The notes beneath the pieces were generated by a model. It worked only from the letters and a program-made list of their open reading frames with translations. It was not told the origin of the DNA and made no database searches. A program made the translations under genes and the position numbers. DNA of 64,000 nucleotides from Meghimatium bilineatum (lineage: Eukaryota; Mollusca; Gastropoda; Stylommatophora; Philomycidae), in contig CM067306.1 in NCBI GenBank assembly GCA_034231615.1, positions 35,732,019 to 35,796,018 on the forward strand. The letters run 5' to 3'. Below, one piece after another: positions 50,421-61,865 of this stretch (positions within the stretch are counted from its first letter, which is position 1; the number at the start of each line of letters is the position of its first letter).

Positions 50421-51770
50421 ACAAAAAAGTCGCAACCGTAAAGTAAAATGATATTTTTACACCTTTACCTTAAGGAAAACGTATATTTATGACGTCAACA
50501 ATTAGGGGGAGGGGTCTCAAAACGTTTAACAGTTTTTGGCAATGGAGACGCATATTAAAAGTTGACGTCAATAATACTGTTTTATACACTAATTAAATTG
50601 TTAGAATGTGAAACCTTTTCTAAAGACCAGCAACAAATCATGTAATATTTCGAACTTTTGTCTGATAAAGGTTTTCAAAAGGGAGTGAATTAATATTTAA
50701 TTCAGCAGGAGGGGATGTCCTTGAATTTTTTACCGTTGCAGAGGATAAAACTATTGACATAATTTATAGGACAACCATCTGATAGAAAGTGCATTCAAAT
50801 TATCTATATTCGGTTTTGAGATGTCAAGTAATAACTATGTACATAAATTCAACCATTTTCAACAACACAATTTCAGCGAAATATTCCAAAATTATGTCGA
50901 ATTCATCAATAAAAAAATATTCTTCTTCAATATTTTTCAATAATTATTTTCTGATATCTGCTGAAGGAAATGTTTACATTTAACGAAGTACAAATAAAAA
51001 TAAATTACTTAATAATATTATTTGGTTGGGAGGTTATATAACCGATCACTAATCTTCTTTCTTATCTCATGATGCCATTTATCTTTATTAACACATTGTA
51101 TTCAGAAGAATTGTTCTACCCTGCAGAAATGTATTTAGTAGTGACTATAAATTTCAGTGTTTATATTGGCCTGTCTGAGATATTGACGTTTATTTAAATT
51201 CATTTATTATTTCATATGTTCATTTTGCCATAAAATGTAATTATTTGAGTTTTATTGATTAATTTGAATATAATTTATTTGTGCGAACTAACTGTAGTTA
51301 TTTCCTACTTCTTCTGCTATTTGTTGTAAAGCTGGTGTAATGGGGGGGGTATTTTTTTATAATTAAGCAAAACATTTACAACACATTGTTTTCGTAATTT
51401 ACTGACATCCCATAGGTGGACATAAGTGTGTGTATGATCGTGTGTGTGTGTTATTTAGTCCCATCTACCTACCAGAGAAATAGGTGCGCAGTACAACCAA
51501 AATCTATTTTTATTCAAGGTGCGTCTTGAGGTAGGATTGTACAAAGGACTACAGCGAGTCATATTGACATAAATGACAGTGTGTGTTTTGAACAGTTTTT
51601 ACGAATTCAATTTAGGAATTGAATCTTAGCAAAGTGTGTGAAAGGCTTTCTTGCGTATTTACAAAGGCATGTAGTGCATTTTGTGAGGGCTTGTGCATTG
51701 AAATGTGGACTATGGAATAGTTTGATTAAGGTAGAATGGTTAAGTTAGGCTGATAGGACATACAGCAAAT
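50420..51770. other. No gene seen
   Basis: AT-rich intergenic sequence with stops in all frames and no repeat family that I recognise elsewhere in the window. Confidence 0.7.
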
Positions 51771-51774
51771 AGTT

Positions 51775-52215
51775 TTTTCCGGGCTGCCTTCCACGATGTA
51801 GTAAGAAATAGTTTGTCAAAATCTGTCTTCCATGATGTAGTAAGAAAATAGTTTGTCAAAAGCTGTCTTCCATGATGTAGTAAGAAATAGTTTGTCAAAA
51901 TCTGTCTTCCATGATGTAGTAAGAAAATAGTTTGTCAAAAGCTGTCTTCCATGATGTAGTAAGAAAATAGTTTGTCAAAAGCTGTCTTCCATGATGTAGT
52001 AAGAAAATAGTTTGTCAAAAGCTGTCTTCCATGATGTAGCAAGAAAATAGTTTGTCAAAAGCTGTCTTCCATGATGTAGTAAGAAAATAGTTTGTCAAAA
52101 GCTGTCTTCCATGATGTAGCAAGAAAATAGTTTGCTCCGAAGCTGTCTTCCATGATGTAGTAAGAAAATAGTTTGCACCGAAGCTGTCTTCCAAGATATA
52201 ATAAACAGTTTACTA
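51775..52215. repeat. Minisatellite, 40 bp x about 10
   Basis: Unit 'gctgtcttccatgatgtagt' plus 'aagaaaatagtttgtcaaaa'; edge units are more diverged. Confidence 0.95.
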
Positions 52216-52418
52216 AAAGTAGTCTTCCGATATCTAGTTGCTGTAACTAATCACGAACTAACTTCCCATGTTGCTATTATCACTGAGAGGTGCATGAACC
52301 ATAAATTAATCATATAGTCTATGAAAATAATTAAAGCAAATGGTCGGATGGTTCCGACAAAGTGGAGGGTGTCGCAGTAACCGAATGAACAAATAGTAAA
52401 GCAAAATGAATTAAATCG

Positions 52419-53085
52419 GTTACCAAAAACACTTACCTTGCCTATGAATAAAAATATATTTTAAAAAATATATAAAAAAACATACAATAAAACTAAACAG
52501 GACAATTCTCCACGTATCGGCTCAAATTGAACCTTTTTCAAGAGACAAACAATAGTAAACACCACAAAAATAAACAAAATAGTATCTCTGTCCACAGTAT
52601 TGTTATCAGGATCGTTGTTGTTTCCATGCCTTGTTAGGTTGTCAAACTAATATTTTCTCACGTTATCCCCATCTGTCTCTGTTCCCTTCAGTCATTCCCT
52701 GTTGTGACTATGTTCTTAAAACCTGCCTGTAAGATAAAGTGACAAAAAAGGTCTTATCTTATATTATTCTTGCATTAATTATAAACACCCCAACTACATC
52801 TATATTGCCACTAATTTCCCACTTTCCAGTTTGTTTATGATGAATGCACGCATTTTCTCTTTTACTAGATGCATTTCCATTCCTGTGCCATGGAGACGTG
52901 GCTTTATGAAATCTAAGTGATCGATTTTGTTTATTTTATGGTGTTCACTATTGTTTGTCTCTTGAAAAAGGTTCAATTTGAGCCGATACGTGGAGAATTG
53001 TCCTGTTCAGTTTAAAATTTTTTTTTTATATTTACTTTTTTATATATTTTTATTCATAGGCAAGGTAAGTGTTTTTGGTAACCGG
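52419..53085. mobile_element. Foldback element with long inverted ends and a LINE inside
   Basis: The left arm (52419-52600) begins 'ggttaccaaaaacacttacc'. The right arm (about 52905-53085) is its reverse complement over about 170 bases, with AT-rich indels. The central 52605-52760 is a LINE 3' piece ('tctgtctctgttcccttcag', 'gttgtgactatgttctt') of the family at 59.7 kb. A non-autonomous DNA element is likely. Confidence 0.88.
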
Positions 53086-53494
53086 TAATATATATATAGA
53101 CACACACTCTAGAAGAAATATATATCTATATATATATAACTATAACTCTGGAAGCAATATCCATCGTTGCCCGGGGTGAGAATAAGAAAAAATGTAGTAT
53201 TGTCTATATTATAATTAATAGCCCTAATTGAACACATATTCCGTTGCTGAAGGGCACCAAGATATAACCTGCGTAGAATTTAAAGTGTTAATAATTCAAC
53301 ATTGCTACCTTTCGGAAATCGTAGAAATTACCAATAGCTATGTGGTTTGAAGGAATACATTTATAATAACAAAAAGAATAGACGCAAATTATTCTTCTAA
53401 GGTTCTAAAAGACTTTTATCGATGTTGGCCTGAAAGTATAAAAATTAAAAACAAATTCCAACGTCTCTGGGAACGAACACAGAATGTCGAAATC

Positions 53495-53752
53495 TCACTG
53501 TCGTTCTAAAACTCCTGCAGATTAGTAGGAATGAACGAACGCAATGTGTTGTCATCTTTTAATGATTGGCTGCGATATTTGCTCATTTTGACCTGACACA
53601 ACTGAATTTATCATGGCTTCTGGTTTCACTTGAACCTAAATGGGATGCGACAACTAACTCCACCTATAAAACCTCCTTATGCACCTCTTACGACGTGTAT
53701 GGCAAGTAACACTATTATTGCTCCCCTTTGAACCCAGGTATGACACGGGTGT
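53495..53752 (-). mobile_element. SINE-like family A copy
   Basis: Reverse-oriented full copy, followed after 150 bp by a tRNA-like SINE. Confidence 0.78.
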
Positions 53753-53904
53753 GATATAAATAAATGGTCTAGCTTCTGCGGTTGAAGTGTTCATAACAAT
53801 AAGAGGTACATTTGAATAATGACACTTCCCGCAACAACTCAAATTGTTGGATTGAATATGATAAAGGTGAGGGATTTGGAAGTACAACTTTGTAGTGAGT
53901 ATGT

Positions 53905-54085
53905 GTCCGGCTCTGTGGCAGAGTGGTACAGCTCGCATATGTGCCGGCCAAGATACCGGTTTAGAATCCTGCCACAAGTAATTGTGCATAAAACAATGGC
54001 TTACTACTGAACGTATTTCTATTGCCTAGAAAATCACTACATACAAAAACAAGTAGTTGATGGCTGCATTCTGAAAAGGATATGC
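53905..54085 (+). mobile_element. tRNA-derived SINE, family B
   Basis: The tRNA-like head has an A box (gtggcagagtggtacagctc) and a degenerate B box (ggtttagaatcct). A conserved body follows: 'tactactgaacgta', 'attgcctagaaaatcactac', 'gatggct.catt.tgaaaagga'. The head no longer folds as a tRNA. Confidence 0.82.
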
Positions 54086-54648
54086 TAGCAATTAGTGAGT
54101 ATGATCAATAAAGTAGGATCCGGGAGTGGTTAAAACTTTAATGAATAGACCATGACAACTTAGGTCACGAAACGATGGCGATCACATTGCATATAATACA
54201 GTCATGACTTGTTGAATCAACACCCAAGTGTATACAGGCGAGGGAAAGTTAAGCGTGGGTCATCTAGATATACGTAAGGATACGCTACGACGAAACAAAA
54301 TAGTGGGTTGTTATTAAACAAAGGATTTCTCCTTACAGTAAATACCAAGTCCTTTTCCAGAATAGTCATGTGTGCTGATCTCGCTTAGTCATTCATCTTA
54401 GTTGATGCGATTGAATCGTATTACGTGTAATTGGTGTTGCCAGCCAACGAAAATCAGGCAAATGTTGTGTATATAAGCAAAGATTAGTGGCGATCCGTGA
54501 GATCATCACGCAGAACTAAGCTAGATAAGGATTTGGTATACACAGAGTTCATACATTTTCTCAGTTTTATTTGTGAGAATGGTTTAGGGACGGAAGATCT
54601 TGGCCACACTTCTTGACAACCGCCTCTTTTTGTAAATTTGTAAGCCGT

Positions 54649-54653
<5 letters not shown>

Positions 54654-54682
<29 letters not shown>
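54654..54682. repeat. (AT)n microsatellite
   Basis: About 14 AT units. Confidence 0.9.
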
Positions 54683-54685
<3 letters not shown>

Positions 54686-54904
54686 ATACATGACCGTAGA
54701 GGAGCATCATTGGTACGAGGGTTGTTATATTTGTTTTGATCCGAGAAATTGCGAGCAATGAATAGCTTGCTTTCTAGCGTCCTATTTGAACTTGGAGACG
54801 GAAGGCAAGGAAATCTTATCTTTTTCACACCCATTTATGTGAGACTGTTCAATAGACCGACCTGATATTTTGGATGTAATTATGGAGTTAGACCGGCTAG
54901 AACG

Positions 54905-55095
54905 CAGAATCAGGGAGTGAAACGTGGTGCTGCAAGAAACGAGCGACATTTAGGAATCAAAAGAAAGAGTTATCAACCAACACAGAACTGAAGCAGTCAG
55001 CTGCCACATGATGAAGCACATACTGAATATGAGATCGAAACATTTATGGACTTGTCCAGATTGTCATGACGATGTTCTAACGATTAACTAACATC
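54905..55095 (+). repeat. Dispersed repeat, family F
   Basis: Second copy, 'tatggacttgtccagattg' and 'atgacgatgttctaacgatt'. Confidence 0.55.
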
Positions 55096-55416
55096 TCAGA
55101 AGATTCCATCTATCTGCGGTATTCATTGCTTTGAGAATATGCTTACTGCTCAGAGGGCAGTAAATGACTTAGAAGACATTTCATATGAAAGCATCCAATC
55201 ACATGAAATATCAATCACATGAGGGATCACATCCAATCAAATGAGGGATCAAATGTTGATCATTATGCCCTGATTAATTTGGGTAGAGATGATTATTATA
55301 GTTTATTCTGGAACATGTTCAACAAGTACATATCACTCATTTCTAGTTTGATTTACGCAATTAAGTTTGATTAGTTCGTAAACGCTGCGTGATTAAGATT
55401 TAAAATTTAAAAAAAT

Positions 55417-55422
55417 AAAAAA
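55417..55422 (-). terminator. Pol III terminator of tRNA-Leu
   Basis: A run of six T on the minus strand, five bases after the discriminator base of the tRNA-Leu gene. Confidence 0.8.
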
Positions 55423-55427
55423 TACAA

Positions 55428-55511
55428 TGTCAGAAGTGGGATTTGAACCCACGCCCACAGATGTGGACTGCGACCTGAACGCAGCGCCTTAGACCGCTCG
55501 GCCATCCTGAC
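55428..55511 (-). tRNA. tRNA-Leu (anticodon CAG)
   Basis: Eighty-four bases fold as a complete class II tRNA. The 7-bp acceptor stem GTCAGGA pairs with TTCTGAC (one G-T wobble) and the discriminator is A. The A-box region is TGGCCGAGCGGTCTAAGGC. The anticodon stem CTGCG/CGCAG encloses the loop with CAG. A long variable arm is followed by the B box GGTTCGAATCC. There is no intron. A T6 pol III stop lies just downstream. Unlike the SINEs nearby it has no decayed stem, so it is probably functional. Confidence 0.96.
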
Positions 55512-56099
55512 TCATGGATATTTGTGTTATCTATAATTTATTATATATCAATATATATTTTAAGAAAAGTGATCAATACCTAAAATTTAATCCTTTGCAG
55601 CGTGGATAGGCCTATATATAGATGGACATGGAAACCTCGTGTAAAGACAAGGAAGCCTGAACGGAATAACGAAATACATAGAAAGTTCTACATATAATGC
55701 GATAATAGAACGCAACAGACAAAAAATAACATAAAATAATAATAAAGCCATTCATATTGTATTGCAATGAGGATGTAATTAGCTGTGCATTGAGACTTCT
55801 GCAATAATTAAAAAGCAATGCCATATATAGCCATATAATATTATTACGATGTTCTTCCTAGTATAGGCCTATATTATAGTTAAATACTCTTTAAAAAAAT
55901 AGAAACATAACATGATTATTGCAGTGCTAATGGACGTGTACCAAAATCATATTTTACGGAATTAATGTTTTAACCTTGTCATGAAGAACCTTCCAGACTT
56001 TATCAATGAAATATGTTCATTAAATTTTGTTTGGACTTTTATTCTTTGGGACTGAGGCCTCCGTTTCAGTAAAGTGTATGACCTCATCGGGCATCTATC

Positions 56100-56945
56100 A
56101 GAGAACATGGATCCGATTAACCGTTAGATCTGCTGTTGTATGATGGCTGCTCACTCTTCCCGCAGTGCAAGAGACAACTGTCGGAGATTGATTGACTGGC
56201 GCCACGTCTCTCTGGTGTAATCTTGTGTCGAATTCATTCCATTAGTGTTCTATGTGGTTCATGTTTGATGACATGGCTGTCCACCGAATGGTCTGGATGT
56301 TGTTGTCAGCGAGGAAATGGGTGGTGAGTTGTGCTACATGAGGTCGAGCGTTAAGCTACTGAGAAATCGACCTCCCTGGTGCCAAAATTGAACAGATGCA
56401 AGGGCGAACAATTTCACTGGGGCACTTCTTCCCATGAAGTTGATTGCCTCCAGATCAGTATACTTTCACCACCACGTAGAGGAGCCTCATCAACTCTGCT
56501 CTGGGCGAAGCGCTCACTGACTCTTCTCCATCTATCGTGTCGACCGTGCACAAAAAATGATTCCTCGCTAAACCAAACCCGTCTGCAGTCATTTCCAACG
56601 ATCCATAGACGATGCTGATTCCCCCAGTAGTCGATTCTGGCGATGTTGGTTCGCTAGAACTGGACCTCTGTATGGTATTCTTGCCCAAAGAGGAACGTCG
56701 TGCAGCCTGTGTCTGACAGTTTCATCTGAAATTTGACGAGCTACTGGAATTGAGTGGACTGTGCAGGACGCAGATGCAAACCGATTCCTGAGGTGACGCT
56801 TCCAGGAGCGATCTTTGGCAGGAGTTGTGGCTCTGGATATTCCTTCCACTGCGCGCTCGGTCTGCCACTGAGTCAATATGTTGAAATTAGTACCAACGGG
56901 TACTAATGATGTTTCTAGCCACATTAAAGTGTCTGACCACTACAC
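56100..56945 (-). pseudogene. Tc1/mariner-type transposase pseudogene
   Basis: On the minus strand, ISDETVRHRLHDVPLWARIP and YRGPVLANQHRQNRL match the helix-turn-helix end of Tc1-like transposases. Frameshifted pieces of the catalytic domain follow (a VSERFAQ block, 'HQGGRF', 'NHIEH'-like and LREE.AAI.QQQI near the end at about 56.15 kb). Stops and frame changes are frequent, so no enzyme is made. Clear terminal repeats were not found. Confidence 0.9.
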
Positions 56946-57116
56946 TTTGTGATTATTCAGTCTGTTAACGTTCAATTATTATACATCATTGTTTTGTAGT
57001 GAGAAGAACCCTACTTATGATATAATTTTCAAAGAATTTATTCTAGGATTGTCAATCTTTTATATGTATTCTTTTTCCTTTATTCTTTAATCTTCTTATA
57101 TGTATAAATTTCACAG

Positions 57117-57197
57117 GATTCTCATGAACCTGTCACGAGATATTATCGAATATTTTGTTTTGGCCTTGATCTCCTTCATGATCTCACGAATCAAGTG
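57117..57197 (+). other. Possible exon of an unknown plus-strand gene
   Basis: An 81-base segment with a pyrimidine-rich run and TTTCACAG before it and GTGAGTA after it. It is open in frame 0 (DSHEPVTRYYRIFCFGLDLL) and in a second frame. No family is recognised, and splice-like borders alone are weak evidence. Confidence 0.22.
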
Positions 57198-57329
57198 GTG
57201 AGTACAATTCAGGTAACCACGAGATGATAATGACTAGGTGGACACAGTCGGTGAGTTAAATATTGTCCAGCCAACGAATATCTTTTATAAAAGTAACTCA
57301 AAAAAAGTTGTTTATTTTCTTTTTTTACA

Positions 57330-57331
<2 letters not shown>

Positions 57332-57379
<48 letters not shown>
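57332..57379. repeat. (AT)n microsatellite
   Basis: About 24 AT units. Confidence 0.92.
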
Positions 57380-57384
<5 letters not shown>

Positions 57385-57484
57385 GGTGTCGAGAGGTTAC
57401 CTACACATTTCATTAGCAATTCTCTCTTTTTAGTGAAAGAAAGAAGATTACGCTTTTTTGTTACTTGCTCTCTTGTACTAAATG

Positions 57485-57735
57485 CCATCTTCTTCTGTGT
57501 TCGTTTTCAAACTCCTGTAGATTAACTGGATGTAGTCCAGAGAACGGAATGCTCTGTGTCGTTGTTTACAAATTTGCTTCAATAAGATCTTAGGTCTAAC
57601 ACATCCGACTTCAGCATGGACTCTGGGTCACTCTGATCCAATATTGAATGGCACATCCAATACCACCCTATAACCTTCGACGTGCATGGCGGTGTAAACT
57701 GTATTGCTATTCCTTGTTACTCTCTTTTGGTGATG
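57485..57735 (-). mobile_element. SINE-like family A copy
   Basis: Reverse-oriented full copy with the '(TCT)n...gttcgttttcaaactcctg' edge. Confidence 0.78.
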
Positions 57736-57914
57736 TCTCTTAATTATATGTAATATATATGGAAACAGATGGTATGTATATATCCGTATATATCCACCTT
57801 TTTATTTTTATTATTGTGTCCTGAGCAAGAACATTTCCTGTCGTTGAAAAAAACAAAAATTCTACAGTGGCAACACTGGAAATGTTTTCTCATCTATCTT
57901 TTGTCCTTTTTTGC

Positions 57915-58045
57915 TTAACTGTCAAGGACACTGACTCAAGCTATCTGACGAGCACAATAACTGTCAAGGACACTGACTCAAGCTATCTGACGAGCACAAT
58001 AACTGTCAAGGACACTGACTCAAGCTATCTGACGAGCACAATAAC
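57915..58045. repeat. Tandem repeat, 42 bp x 3
   Basis: Three identical units 'aactgtcaaggacactgact' plus 'caagctatctgacgagcacaat'-type remainder. The period keeps the frame (VKDTDSSYLTS repeats), but no gene context is seen. Confidence 0.93.
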
Positions 58046-58094
58046 TGGATTCTGCATTTGCTGCTGACTTCTCCCACTTTTGCCTGGTAGTAAA

Positions 58095-58195
58095 ATTGAT
58101 AGTAAAGAGAGGACCGTCTCTAGAAAACTCTTCTACCCCTAACGCTGAATTAAAGGCAATTAAGGGTTTAGCAAATAGATAGATAGATAGTAAAA
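58095..58195 (+). mobile_element. LINE 3' tail with (GATA)n
   Basis: Matches the last about 90 bases of the 31.4-32.2 kb element ('aaaactcttctacccctaac' then (GATA)n). Confidence 0.6.
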
Positions 58196-58439
58196 TTTAT
58201 AATAAAGATATTCCACCGTTAAGAAATAACTGATTTGAAATCAATATACCTTTGACAAAAACTAGACTATTAAACCTTGTATTTCATTATTTAATCAGTC
58301 CTGCTGACTAAGCAGATTTCATCCTTCTATAGTAACGCATTTGACTTTAACCTTGACTTATTGGTCACTTTGTGTCGACAGCCAATGAAAATCATGATAC
58401 AAGTCATTGCATCACTTTAGAAGGATCCCGCCGAAGACG

Positions 58440-58582
58440 ATGTGTCGGGCCATTGGCGCAAATAAAACGGCGACACAACGCATTTCCATTTTCTGGACTA
58501 CATCCTGCTGGAAATCTAGCAAGACCATGATCCAGCTAGATCTAGTTGGAGTTTGAGAATGAACGCAGAAGAAGAAGAAGAA
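58440..58582 (+). mobile_element. SINE-like family A subtype, 3' part
   Basis: 'cattttctggactacatcct' and '...gttggagtttgagaatgaa', ending in (GAA)n. Confidence 0.65.
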
Positions 58583-59103
58583 GGATGAATTGTAATATAT
58601 CCCACGTTTTGAAAAGTGTATGGTGACAAACACAGAAATACCGCTCCTCAATTATTAATAGTTTATAAATCTAACATGACGATCTCCAGCTGACCGATGG
58701 ATCATGAAGCTGGTCACGACTGAACGTAAAATGTTTTCTACAATTTTCAAATAAAATCAGTATGAAGTTGTCGTAGGCATTTACCGAGGTCGTTTTCCAG
58801 AATAATTCATCTGTGCTAGGACTTGGATGAAACCTTATGTAGAATCTAGATTCCAAATAATACAATTCAGAACTGTGTGTCCACTTAGATGAGTTAAAGA
58901 AAATATACTTTCTAGCAGAATATCAAACTTGGTAAAGTTACGCTTTCTATATCAACAATTTTTACTATTACTTCGAAGTAATGAAGTGTGTTTGTCTATG
59001 TTATATTAGAAAGGGGGTAAGGGGTGAATTGGTGCCAACTCTAAACAAATAATGGCAATTTTTGGCAAACTAAACATATACCAGCCGTTTTTCCTAGAAA
59101 AAG

Positions 59104-59108
<5 letters not shown>

Positions 59109-59169
<61 letters not shown>
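59109..59169. repeat. (AT)n microsatellite
   Basis: About 30 AT units, 85 bp before a family C SINE. Confidence 0.92.
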
Positions 59170-59171
<2 letters not shown>

Positions 59172-59254
59172 CCTCAGCGCCAAATACGGTGTAATTGGCG
59201 GAAACCAGAGCTCTCCACTGCGAAAAATGTGATGTTACTTTGTAATTATTGCAT

Positions 59255-59465
59255 ATTGTTGAGTGGATCGCATGGCCGTGTAATTAGAACGTCATTCACA
59301 GACCTTTGAGGTCTCAGATTCAATACGGTTGGGACAGGATTTTTTTCTTTCGAAGGTACAATCAAAATATGTTGCCGCGTCTGCTATGGCAAGGCGGCCT
59401 TTATTTCCACAGCCAATAAAAAGTATCATTGTATTCCTTCACAGGAAAACATGCAGTAACGAAAA
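59255..59465 (+). mobile_element. tRNA-derived SINE, family C
   Basis: Parallel to the 34.3 kb copy: 'atcgcatggccgtgtaatta', 'ttctttcgaaggtacaatca', 'ggcctttatttccacagcc' and 'aacaggaaaac'-like end. Confidence 0.8.
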
Positions 59466-59699
59466 TTGAGACCCACAGTTGAGATCCTCTTTCATTGTTG
59501 TTCTGCAAAGAGTCTCTCTTGGTCTTTTTCGTTCGATATCTAGTGCACATTTTAATGCTTATAGTGGCAGTCTGTTTTTATTCATTCTTACATGTCCTAC
59601 ATGTCCGATATAAATCCATCGTTCTTTTGTTATTGTTGTAGAAACATATTGCTGTTTAGTGTTTTCTCTTACTTGTTTGACTTGAATTCTTCCAACCAA

Positions 59700-60100
59700 T
59701 CATCATCATCAGGTTCCATGCCTGCTGGCGTAGGCGGTCATGGTTTTCCACAGCTCTCTGTCCACCGTATTATGTATCAAAGTCGTTATTGTAACCTTCC
59801 CGTGCCAGGTTGTCACACTGTCTAATATTTTCTCACGTTGTCGCCCTCTGTCTCTGTTGCTTTCAATTTTGCCTGTTGTGACTATGTTCTCTAAACCTGC
59901 CTGTCTCATGAAGTGGCCAAAAAAAGAAGATTGCCTTTTTCTTCTATTGTTGATTAAGGTCAACAATTAAGAATTTTATAAAACATTTATTTTCAAATGG
60001 ATTTAATTTCTTCTCCAGCGCATTTGTTATTTTCTAACTTTCGCAACCATATGTTAATACGAATATCACATTGGAGTTGAACAGTCGTAGTGTGGTATAG
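59700..60100 (-). mobile_element. LINE 3' fragment, inverted partner of 60.46 kb copy
   Basis: RRKRQSSFFGHFMRQAGLEN, IVTTGKIESNRDRGRQREKI and DRELWKTMTAYASRHGT. It ends with ATGATGATG at 59700. A close copy lies in opposite orientation 0.4-1.2 kb away. Confidence 0.85.
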
Positions 60101-60244
60101 TTACTTATTGTTTTTGATGTGTATATGTTTGTTATGTGGTTGAACACATTTGATGCCAAGGCAATTCTGGTAGAAACCTCTTTTGTTGTACACATACAGT
60201 GGTTTTTTTTTCTTTGTATATCCGGGTATATGCCCGTTTGTATA

Positions 60245-60440
60245 TCGGCGTGGTATAGAGGGCGTCTGTGGCGGCCAAGATACCGACTTGGAATTCAGCC
60301 ACAGGCAATTGTGCATCCGAACCCTTCAGAAAGAAATGGCAAACTACTGAACGTATTTATATTACCTAGATAATCACTCCAGACAAAAAATTCTGGGGTG
60401 ATGGCTACGTTTTGAATAGGATATGTTACGGAATTTTTTA
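60245..60440 (+). mobile_element. tRNA-derived SINE, family B
   Basis: Second copy, with head 'gcgtggtatagagggcgtct' and body 'aaatggcaaactactgaacg'. Confidence 0.8.
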
Positions 60441-60459
60441 TGGTAATGTTTTTTTTAAA

Positions 60460-60895
60460 CCCAGGTATACACAATACTAACATATGGGTGCGAGACTTGG
60501 ATAATTAAAAAAATTGAAAAGTGGGAAATTAGAGGCAATAGAGATTTGGTTCTACAGAAGAATGACGAGTATAACATGGCCTGTCAGAAAAACTCATGTA
60601 GAGTTGTTGAAAGAGTCAATTGCGAAACGGAACTTAATCAATAATATAAGAAAAAGACAATCTTCTTTTTTGTGGCCACTTCATGAGACAGGCAGGTTTG
60701 GAGAACATAGTCACAACAGGCAAAATTGAAGGCAACAGAAACAGAGGGCGACAACGTGAGAAAATATTAGGTAGTTGACAACCTGGCACGAAAGGGAAAC
60801 AACAACGATCGTGATACATAATACTGTGGACAGAGAGCTATGGAGAGCCATGACCGCCTACGCCAGCCGGCATGGCACCTGATGATGATGATGTT
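60460..60895 (+). mobile_element. LINE 3' fragment, same family, opposite strand
   Basis: Contains the same blocks (HFMRQAGLENIVTTGKIEGN, GRQREKIL) in broken frames and ends GATGATGATG. With the 59.7 kb copy it forms an imperfect inverted pair around a tRNA-like SINE. Confidence 0.85.
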
Positions 60896-61349
60896 ACACA
60901 ATACCCGTACATGTTTTTAAGTGAATTATTTTTGTTATTAGTAATTTGTTATTTATTCTGCGTCAACCTAACGAGACTTCATTTCCGTGGAAAAACATAA
61001 TTGTAATATAAACAACAAAAATGTTCATCTTATCTTTTTTGGGCAGTTTATGTTGAAAATCGTTAATGATTAGACAAATAGCCTCACAACAAACGCAATG
61101 AGAAACAGATAGCACAAACAAACTCATCGACTCTCCCCCAACCTTTGTTTATGTCAGTAGGATTAAGTAAAATATTGATTTCTCAAAACGTGGAAATCGT
61201 CTATTTTATATAAGTTATCCATTAGCAAAGTCATATTGAAACCAGCTTGGGGAGAGGGGGGTCACACAAATATATATTATTCGTTTTTCTTTTATCTCCA
61301 CAGTTTGTTTCTAGAAAAAAAAAGTGCATATATCCAGTAGGTCAAGCAG

Positions 61350-61545
61350 TCTGGCTATGTAGTGGCTTGGTACAGAGCTCGTCTGTGACTACCAAGGTAC
61401 CGGGTTTGAATCCCGCCGCAGGCAATTATGTATCTGGTCCGTTAAGGAAGTAATGACACACTACTGAAAGTATCTGTATTGCCTAGAAAATCACTACAGC
61501 CAAGAAAAATAATGGCTGATGGCTACATTTTGAAAAGGATAATAT
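61350..61545 (+). mobile_element. tRNA-derived SINE, family B, best copy
   Basis: Intact B box gggtttgaatcccgc and A box (gtggcttggtacagagctc), with the family body at 61456-61545. Confidence 0.85.
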
Positions 61546-61587
61546 ATCAATTTATACATAGGCTTATATTGGTGGTAGGTACACGTT

Positions 61588-61865
61588 TTCTTCTTCTTCT
61601 TTTGCTTTCGTTCACAAACTCCTGCAGATTAGCAGGATGTAGTCCAGAGAACGGAATGCGTTGTGTCATGGTTCACAGCATGTCTGCGATATCTGCGCCT
61701 TTCGGCCTGACACATCCGGCTTCAGCATGGCTTTGGGTCAATGACCCTATATGGGATGGGACAGCCAACTCCATCCCATAACCTCTTTAGTCGCCTTTTA
61801 CGACATGCGTGGAAGGTAAACAGTGTTGCTATTCTTTGCTCTCCTTTCGGGCCCCGGCAACACAC
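61588..61865 (-). mobile_element. SINE-like family A, best-preserved copy
   Basis: Reverse-oriented; all family blocks are present with few apparent changes, including a 'gggatgggacagcc' core and a (TTC)n edge. A good seed for a consensus. Confidence 0.82.

Noticed and set aside
53905-61400. Additional tRNA genes at the A/B-box sequences
   Set aside because: Heads at 53.9, 60.2 and 61.35 kb keep the boxes but not paired acceptor or anticodon stems, and have a shared SINE body downstream.
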